A stretch of DNA of 64,000 nt from Trissonchulus latispiculum (lineage: Eukaryota > Nematoda > Enoplea > Enoplida > Ironidae), in contig JASAND010006816.1 in the NCBI GenBank assembly GCA_030248195.1, positions 57,006 through 121,005 on the forward strand, given 5' to 3'. This document shows positions 1-7,800 of the stretch, in pieces. The notes below the pieces were generated by a model that made no database searches, had not been told where the DNA came from, and saw only the letters and a program-made list of their open reading frames with translations. The position numbers and the translations under genes were made by a program. Numbering within the stretch: position 1 is the stretch's first letter; each line of letters opens with the position of its first letter.

Positions 1-3000
1 GGTTGAGGGTTAGGCGTCGGGGCCAGATGGTACATGGCCATAGGGTTGAAAACATGGCGTGACGGTCCAATACGGCCATTCGCCGTCAAATGGGTCAATG
101 CCTGCACAAAATGACTAAACATAGGCCACACTTGAGGGGGTATGGTTTCATAGATCGCTGGAGTCAATCCGATCTGATGCAGCACTTCTGCTGATGGCAT
201 CAATTGTAAGAGCGGTTGTTCTAAGCCGCTTGGTTGCTGGATCTGTTGAACCTCCATAGGAGCAGCTCCTTGGGGTGCGGCCATGGCTTGGGCCTGCAGA
301 CCCGAAGGTCCGGCGGTGGGTGCCGCCACCGTGACGGGGGCAGCTTGAATTCCTGGCGGAGCCAGAACCTGAGTTAGGCCTGGCGCTGCCGTCGCGGCTG
401 AAGCCTTGGCCCGCTCCTCTTGCTGCACTATCCGCACTGCTTCCATTATACTCGGGTCAACGTCCAGCAGATCCATCGGATCCTGGATATGTGGGAAGCA
501 CTTCATAAGTTCCCGGAGTTCCCGCTCCTCCTCAGATGAAACCTCCCGGTGTCGTTTGGGTGGTGTTGCGTCCGCTTCGCGGGCTTGTTGGGAGGTGGAG
601 GGCGTCACGCCCTCTAGCCGATCCTGTCGCTCTTGTTGTCTTAAATACTCATCCGGGATGGGTGGCATATATTCCTGATCCGGATGTGCCCACACCGGAC
701 CCGGTTGAGGCCGCGGTTGAGCTTGAGCTCTTCTATACATTTCTGTCGGATCTCTCCACGTTGGTAATGGCTTCGTACCGAACCGGCTTTCAGCAGTCAC
801 TGCTGGCTGGCTACGGGTTTTATACGCGTCGGACTGTGACCGGTCTCGCTGTTGCTGGCGAGATGTAGGTGGAGCGGACTGTTCGTAATAGCGCTTATTG
901 GTATACACCCGTTGCGGGGGTCGAGATCGCGGAGGAGAATCTGGTAATTTCAGAAATTCCGGTGAAGTCTGCCGCTGCCTGGAGTCACGTCGCGTGTCTC
1001 GTTGTCGACTAGTACTAGGTTGATCCAGTGGTGGTGGGCGAGGAGGTCCCCGCTGTCTTGACACTGGTGGCTTATGTGGAACAATTTGTACCTCCTTGTG
1101 CTTACCGTCGCGGTCAGGCACTACCAAAGCAGCCGAGGCTGGAGTTTCACCCTCCTCTGGGAAACCTTCACCGTCCGATGGAATATAGTCCTGAACCCTC
1201 CGGGCTCCCGCCGCATTCAGCTGTTCCACCAACTCCGCATTGGGTTGCAATTCCACCTGGTCTTGCGGTCTGTCGGGATCCCTAGCATGATATCTGCCAT
1301 CCTGCGAAACCCTCACCCGACGCCAGTCGATGGCCGGTAGGACACGAGGCTGGAAGCGCCATCTGGTCCATGCGCGCATAAAAACCAAAAATCGTTGATA
1401 GATAGCTTCCCGCAGCGGGTGGGCCACATTAATGTTTGGTCCCATATGAAAACTGAAAGACCATAAAGGCCGCTGCCTTGGTAGATCCTCATCAGGAACA
1501 TCATCCGTAGGTAGCAGGCGTTCATGAATGATCTGTTGGAATTGTTCCTGGTCTGAGGTTGGACGACCCTGAAGGGGTGTCATGTGCCGTACGCCCGCAT
1601 GAGGCCCATGACCTTTTCTTCGCTCGTGTTCCAATGCCGCTTCCACTTCTGGTCCATAGGCATTATGCAGTGTAGACAGCTGAGTCGCCAGTTCACTGTC
1701 TCGTGCATCCAATAACTCCCGAACAAGGCGCAGTATATGATAGGTGGCGTCCACATCAGCTAGTGCGTAGCGCACGTCCCCTTCATGAGGAACTACTGGG
1801 ATACCCTTAGTGCAACAGCGCTTCAACTTTGGGTTAGGAACAGAACACATACCTGCCATCCTTCGCAACCCAGCTCCTGTGCCATTGATAAACCCATAGC
1901 GGTCCCGCACATATGGGTCCGGTGGTCGCAAATCAGTCTGGTAATTCAGATCACGGTAGTGACTAGATCGTCGTAGATTCCACGCATGAATCCAATATTC
2001 CTGGACCTCGACCAGTCGGTGTGCCAGGCCCTGAAGGCCATAGGCCCGAGCCAACCGTAAGGCATCAGCTTTGATGTCCACTGAAGCCCAACGGGCTTGC
2101 AAGCTAGAGTCCGTTAGTAGCTCCAGCAGCTGGAGGAACGGTCCAAAATCCTTCAGCTGTGCCAAAATATATGCCACCATGATCACAAAGGTCACCGGTC
2201 GCCGGTACCCAGGGACTTGGCCTACAGGGCCCATGAACTGGAGCATGGTAATCGTTCCATCCTGTGGTACTGCAAACTGGATGTCATTACCCCCTTCTAC
2301 GTCGAAAGCCACCAAAGGGGCGTCACCTAAGAGGGTAATCAAGTCCGGTAAATGATAGAGGAAGCGACCCAGTGAGTCGATCACAAAGGTATTTTCGTCG
2401 TTGTTATCATGTCGAATCTCGGCGAAATTTGGCCGCGGAGCCGGCAATCCGGTCAGTTGTTCTGTCAACATAGCCCCCAAGGCTAAGGCGGCTGTTTCAT
2501 ACTCCTCCCCTAATGCCTCAACGCCGAACTGGCGATGGCGTAGTAGCGCATCCGTGTACACCTGCAAGTGGACCTCGAGTCGCTCGTAGTCCTCCCGACG
2601 AAACGGGTCCAGTCGGTCCAACTCTGTGGCTATAGGACGAAGGCGCGGGACTGGAGGGACCACACCTGCTTGAGCCGGTGGGGCCATATAGCCCCCTGCG
2701 ATGGCAGCCTCGGCCACCGCAGCAACTGCCTGATCAATATCCATACCTTCTTGCTGTTGTGGTTGTTGTTGGGCCCCTACTGGTGCCGCATCTCCCTGAA
2801 CCTCCTCCAATACCTGGATATCATCAGAGGCCGCCTCATCCTCTCCCTGAGCCGGCGGATTTTCATCTGAAAATAGATCTTCTGATTCTTTCTCCTCATC
2901 TGACACGTCCTCATAGTCGGCACCGGCCCGTGCTCTGGCGTCGCGCTCGAGCTGTGAGGAGGTTTCCTCCTTATCTGAAGTCTCCATCTGAGCTGGCGAC

Positions 3001-3680
3001 GCGGCTTGTTGCTGCCCTTCCTGTTGTAAGGCCGACGAGGCCGCGAGTCCTAAGAGGTTAAGCCCCTCAGGAACCGTCGCGGTTCTGTGCAAAGGACTGG
3101 GATTTGGCGCCGGATCTAGTAGATTCTGAATTGACCGGCTGGCACTGATCGCGGCCTGACTCGGGCCGGCCTGTGATTCGCTCACTGGAGGGGGTGGAGG
3201 GGTGGGCAAGGTAGGTTGATCTCCAGGGTCAGACAATACTGAGACTGGACTAGGCATGGCAGGAGTATCGGCCCGCTTCAGGAGGACCTTTATCTGTTGC
3301 GTATCCCCACTAGCGGCCCCCTGGTCGCCAGTGGGTACCTGTTGATCCGGTTCGCCACCAGCCATGCCAGTCGCTGGCAGGTCTGAGGCACGTGTGGTGG
3401 AAATTCCTAATATACCCGTGACATCAAAGTTCTGCTGTTGTTGGTCATCCCCAGACCCTGCGGTCGCCGCCGGTCCTTGACTCGGACCGGGCTGCTGTTC
3501 CATTTCCTCCTCAGGAGGTTTCTCCTCCTCAGGTCTGTCCATGAGAGTCACAATGTCCCAAAATCGCTGATTCGGGATTGGGTATTCGTCCAAATCGTTT
3601 AGGTCGCCGGGGTCTCTCGGGACAGGTGATTGTCTTTCCGGAAAGTCTTTCTGAACCCGAAATGAAAATTGATTGCCCAT
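1..3680 (-). CDS. Third ORF of the Gypsy element: DEDDy 3'-5' exonuclease-domain protein (C-terminus outside window)
   Basis: An uninterrupted frame runs from ATG at 3680 to the window edge, at least 1226 codons. Residues 1-400 are low complexity (Q, P, S, acidic). About 440-660 is an exonuclease-like fold: motif I AFDVEGGND gives D460 and E462; a beta/alpha stretch with TMLQFMG follows; motif II VDIKADALRLA gives D539; motif III is YALADVDATYHILRLV with Y638 and D642. This is the D-x-E / D / Y-x3-D pattern of DEDDy enzymes (RNase D, WRN exonuclease, EXD1/EXD2, MUT-7). Motifs II and III are about 99 residues apart, longer than in RNase D, suggesting an insertion. Residues beyond about 850 are Q/R/P-rich. 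The N-terminus MGNQFSF fits an N-myristoylation signal. No transmembrane segment or envelope feature was seen. Activity and substrate are unknown; a host-derived gene beside the element is the alternative. Confidence 0.75.
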   Translation of the reverse strand, partial: MGNQFSFRVQKDFPERQSPVPRDPGDLNDLDEYPIPNQRFWDIVTLMDRPEEEKPPEEEMEQQPGPSQGPAATAGSGDDQQQQNFDVTGILGISTTRASDLPATGMAGGEPDQQVPTGDQGAASGDTQQIKVLLKRADTPAMPSPVSVLSDPGDQPTLPTPPPPPVSESQAGPSQAAISASRSIQNLLDPAPNPSPLHRTATVPEGLNLLGLAASSALQQEGQQQAASPAQMETSDKEETSSQLERDARARAGADYEDVSDEEKESEDLFSDENPPAQGEDEAASDDIQVLEEVQGDAAPVGAQQQPQQQEGMDIDQAVAAVAEAAIAGGYMAPPAQAGVVPPVPRLRPIATELDRLDPFRREDYERLEVHLQVYTDALLRHRQFGVEALGEEYETAALALGAMLTEQLTGLPAPRPNFAEIRHDNNDENTFVIDSLGRFLYHLPDLITLLGDAPLVAFDVEGGNDIQFAVPQDGTITMLQFMGPVGQVPGYRRPVTFVIMVAYILAQLKDFGPFLQLLELLTDSSLQARWASVDIKADALRLARAYGLQGLAHRLVEVQEYWIHAWNLRRSSHYRDLNYQTDLRPPDPYVRDRYGFINGTGAGLRRMAGMCSVPNPKLKRCCTKGIPVVPHEGDVRYALADVDATYHILRLVRELLDARDSELATQLSTLHNAYGPEVEAALEHERRKGHGPHAGVRHMTPLQGRPTSDQEQFQQIIHERLLPTDDVPDEDLPRQRPLWSFSFHMGPNINVAHPLREAIYQRFLVFMRAWTRWRFQPRVLPAIDWRRVRVSQDGRYHARDPDRPQDQVELQPNAELVEQLNAAGARRVQDYIPSDGEGFPEEGETPASAALVVPDRDGKHKEVQIVPHKPPVSRQRGPPRPPPLDQPSTSRQRDTRRDSRQRQTSPEFLKLPDSPPRSRPPQRVYTNKRYYEQSAPPTSRQQQRDRSQSDAYKTRSQPAVTAESRFGTKPLPTWRDPTEMYRRAQAQPRPQPGPVWAHPDQEYMPPIPDEYLRQQERQDRLEGVTPSTSQQAREADATPPKRHREVSSEEERELRELMKCFPHIQDPMDLLDVDPSIMEAVRIVQQEERAKASAATAAPGLTQVLAPPGIQAAPVTVAAPTAGPSGLQAQAMAAPQGAAPMEVQQIQQPSGLEQPLLQLMPSAEVLHQIGLTPAIYETIPPQVWPMFSHFVQALTHLTANGRIGPSRHVFNPMAMYHLAPTPNPQ

Positions 3681-3705
3681 GCACTGGGGCAATCAGATGA
3701 CTCAA
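3681..3705 (-). promoter_or_regulatory. Possible splice acceptor upstream of ORF3
   Basis: On the minus strand a pyrimidine-containing stretch ends in TTGCCCCAG, with the AG at 3684-3685, four bases before the ORF3 ATG. ORF3 is more than 1.1 kb downstream of the pol stop, so a spliced subgenomic RNA, as for retroviral env, is a reasonable way to express it. No donor was identified. This is inference from position only. Confidence 0.35.
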
Positions 3706-4802
3706 AAAGGGAGCAAGTAGCTCTAGTAAAGTCACAGCAAGCAGTTAGTTAGCAATGAGTTGTCCAATAATGAATGAGGCGATCCAAGTCGCTGACTACC
3801 AAATTGTTCTTCTGGCAGAATAAGGCACTGATCGTAATATAAGAGATCAAATCGCACACACAAATTAAATCTGAAATTATAAAAGCAGCACACGGTTAAC
3901 ATGTGGCACAGCAAGCGTTGGCCTATACTAATGACCCTATCTTCAGTGGACCAGGCAGATGAACACAACAAGGTAGCCTTATTGTGACCATTCGACGACC
4001 AAATTCTGCAAGAAAAATCCCCATTCAATAGCTTCCAGCTGACAGGCTCATATGCCCGTCCACTGAAAGTCCCCAACCAAGCAATCACGCAGGCACTAGA
4101 ATCTAAAATAAGCCTCAGAAAAAGTGCAAAAACTAACAGATAGTGAAAGCATGATAGGTGTGATAGGAAAAAGTAGAAAAAAGAAAGGAAAAGAAAGACT
4201 ACACACACAAGAGAGGGTGACCTACCTATAGTTAGCCTACGTAAAGGGAGAAAGACACTACACACACACACACAGGTTAAAAGCATACATACACACACGC
4301 ACCCAGTGTATACACTAATGCATACACTATATAGACAGAAAGATAGGATAGGGCCCCCTTAGCAATTTACAACGAAAGACAATGCCTTAAAGTTAAAAGA
4401 AAACCCCCATAGGTAAATTTGAAAGTGAAATTAAGAGTAAAAGAATCCCCCTGTTAGGGTAAATAATAGGAAGAAAAGAAAAACTTATGGCCAAATTTTA
4501 CAGCCATAAGTATGAGAAATTAGAGAAAACTAGATAGAAAAAAGTAAACCCCATTTTACACCGAAACTAATTAATCGTAAAGGAGGCCCCAAAATAAATT
4601 TAAACCCTACCCTATTCTAAAGGGTTATATAACACGAATGGTGCCAACACTAAATGTTAGAGTTAAAACCCTAGGTAATACGAAAATAGGACGTCCCTAA
4701 AAGAAAAATGAGCACGCAATATTATACAAGTGCAAGGGCCCTTGCGTTACACAAGGCCTATTACAGAAACTAGTGCTGCAAATTATGTACACTGTAGGTT
4801 GC
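3706..4802 (-). other. AT-rich spacer between pol and ORF3, no gene recognised
   Basis: The plus strand is A-rich and has a CA/CACA microsatellite near 4200-4310. A 188-residue minus-strand frame (4298-3732) is cysteine/phenylalanine-rich, spans the microsatellite and resembles nothing I know, so I did not call it. I found no polypurine tract next to a TG...CA repeat unit and no match to the candidate LTR at 14.2-14.7 kb. Confidence 0.5.
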
Positions 4803-7800
4803 CTACAGTGTCACAACTGGCAATTTAATTGGGGCATCCTGAAAAGGCTTCAATCTATTGATGTTAACCACCACCGGGTCACTCAACCCGTTAGTGCGAG
4901 CAATCCGATAATTCGTTACAGAAATCTTATCCAATACCCGATAAGGTCCCTCGTATTTAGGCCGTAACTTCTTACTCAAACCTGTAGGTACATTCTTGTT
5001 CTCAATATTGAGCATAACCAGGGTACCTGGCTTATACTCAACCGGTGAGGCTTTCAAATCGTACCTTTCCTTGTTAACCAATGCTGCCTCCTGTAAGGCT
5101 TCATGCGCCAACCGCCAGGCTTCATTCATTCGAGCCAGTAGCTGGCTCCGTGCGTCGCTATAATTCTGGGTGGTACCTTCCTCACCAGGAAGCTGAAAGA
5201 AATTATCCAGTGGATATCGGTAATCTCTACCTGTCATCAAGAAGTGAGGTGTCTCCTTCGTGGCACTGTGAATCGTTGCTCTGTAAATGGACAATCCCCA
5301 CGGTAAATAATCGTCCCAATCGGACTGAAAACAATTCACGTACTTGGCTACCAGGCTACGTATTGTCCGGTTGAAGCGTTCCACTACACCGTTCGTTTGA
5401 GGGTGGTATGCAGTAGTTCTGAGCCGCTCAGAGCCGCTAGCATCCACTAAAGCTCGTAAGAAGACGGACATAAAATTCGGTCCCTGATCTGTCAAAACAC
5501 GTGCAGGAACACCCCATCGGGCTACAAAACCATTAAAATACCAGTACGCAGTAGTTTCCGCCCGCTCATTGGGCATAGCAAAAGCCTCCGCGTATCGCGT
5601 GAGGTAGTCCACTATACACAATACACATGTGTTACCTCTGTTGGTCTCCTTCTGTGTGAAGTGCATCACGTCCATAGCCACGACATCTAACGGTCGGCGT
5701 ACCACCACCGTGTTCTGCATTGTGGCCTGATATCTACGTGGCCCTTGATTAAATTTTGCACAGGGCTTACACTGAGCGATGAAGTCCTCTAGATCTTGAG
5801 ACATGCGAGGCCACCAATACTTGGTTTCCAGACTGGCCATAGCATTTTGGTGGGCCCGGTGACCGCCCGTCGTGAAATCGGAGTGAACCTCCTGCAAGAG
5901 CTGCTCTCGCTGGACCTTAGGCACTACCACAGTAGGGAAGGGTAGCCCTCTACGCTCTGCATGTTTATTCAAGTGCCAACGATATAACACCCCGTCTCTA
6001 ATAAAAAAGGTAGAGCGTAACTTCTTTACCTCTTGTGCTTCTTGTCGGTTAGTTGGCAGCCGTTTCTGTTCCAAGAAATCCAATAAAACCGCAAATTCCT
6101 CTTCGTCGCGAAGTTCTCGTTTCCAGGTAAGCAGGGTAGGAGGCGCTGGAAGTGCCGCCGTCAAGGCGCACACTTCCGGTGGATACATAGCCGCTGTTGC
6201 CTCATGTTCGCTATCTTCAGGCTCATCAATTGGATCTAATCTGGACAAACAATCAGGGCCCACGTTCTCACGCCCTGGCCGATATTCCACCGTAAAGTCA
6301 AATTCTAACATACTAAGAGCAAATTTAGCAAGCTTACCTTGGCCTAAAGCCTTGATATTATTCAATAGATCCCTGACTGCTTGATGGTCGGTTCGGAGAA
6401 CAAACTGCTTACAGGACAGATAATGCCTGAATTTCTGACAGCCCCATAAGGCTGCAAACGCTTCCATCTCCGTTGCGGAGTAACCCTTTTCACCCTGGGT
6501 CAGGGTTCTACTGGCATAGGCAACTGGTCGTTCCCGTAGCACCCGTGGTCCATTCGGTTTATCGGCGCTACGCGGCACCGAAAATTGTTGCTCCAAAATA
6601 GCACCAAAACCCTGCTTACTGGCATCAGATGACACATAAAAAGTTTTGTCAAAATCAGGAAAGGCTAAAACTGGAGCTTGAGTCAAGTGCCGTTTCAGCT
6701 CCTCGAACGCGTTTTGACAGGCTTCAGACCAGACAAATGGCACCCCTTTCTTCAATAAGTCCGTTAGGGGGGCGGCCACTTTAGCATAGTTAAGCACAAA
6801 TCGTCGGTAGTACCCGCACATTCCTAGAAAAGATCGAATACCCTTCACATCCTTTGGTGGCTTAAGCTGAGATACAGCCTTAACCTTATCCGGGTCCACA
6901 CTAATGCCATTCCGGCCCACATAGTGACCCAGGAAGGGCACTGATTCACGAGCAAAACAACATTTCTTAAGTTTAATACGCAGTCCATTGTCGCGCAGAC
7001 GAGTCAGGGTCGACCTGATCATCGCTAAGTGAGCATCTTGATCTGTAGAGGGAATCAAGACATCGTCAATATATACAGGCAAATCCGTCAAGACCTTTTC
7101 CATTAGACGCTGAAACGTTGCGGGAGCGTTACACAACCCGAACGGCATGACATTCATATGGAAGAGGCCCATATGGGATACGAAGGCTGTTTTCTCCCTG
7201 TGTTCTGGGTAGACCTCAACCTGCCAGTACCCAGCCGCTAGATCGATAGTCGAGAAAATCACTGCCCCTTGGAGTTGATCCAATATTTCGTCGATTTTGG
7301 GCAACGGGTAATTATCCTTCTTCGTAATTTTGTTTAGCCGTCGATAGTCAATGACTAAACGTGTGGTCCCGTCTTTCTTGCCGACCAAGATGCATGGAGA
7401 AGACCAAGGACTAGTAGAGGGGGAGCAGACCCCTTCATCCAGCATTGCCCGTATATGCTTCTCAATTTCCGCTTTATCTTTAGGATTATACCGATAAGAT
7501 CTACCCTTAACTGGCCCTTCCTTACCAGTATCAATCACATGTTGGTCCACTTTGGTCCGACCCGGGTTGCCCGGTCTGGCAACCACGTCATAAAATTCGA
7601 CCAATATATCCCTCAGTTTCGCTTTACCTTCATCATCAAGAAACATAGAATCAAAATCTACGTTCTCATCAATAAATTGTTGACGTTCCTCTAAGGATGG
7701 CATAGGTTGGGAGGTCATTTCGTCTGCGGAATAGTGCATATCATTAAAGGCCTGGAGGCCTTTTTCAGTCAATGCCGGAGGTTCCTCGTAACCCCAATTC

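Noticed and set aside
406..3061. Several plus-strand ORFs of 60-130 codons
   Set aside because: They are antisense shadows of the long minus-strand ORF3, with no family features of their own.
3732..4298. 188-codon minus-strand ORF between pol and ORF3 as an env gene
   Set aside because: It overlaps a CA microsatellite, is Cys/Phe/Leu-rich by composition, and has no signal peptide, fusion motif or glycosylation pattern I could defend.
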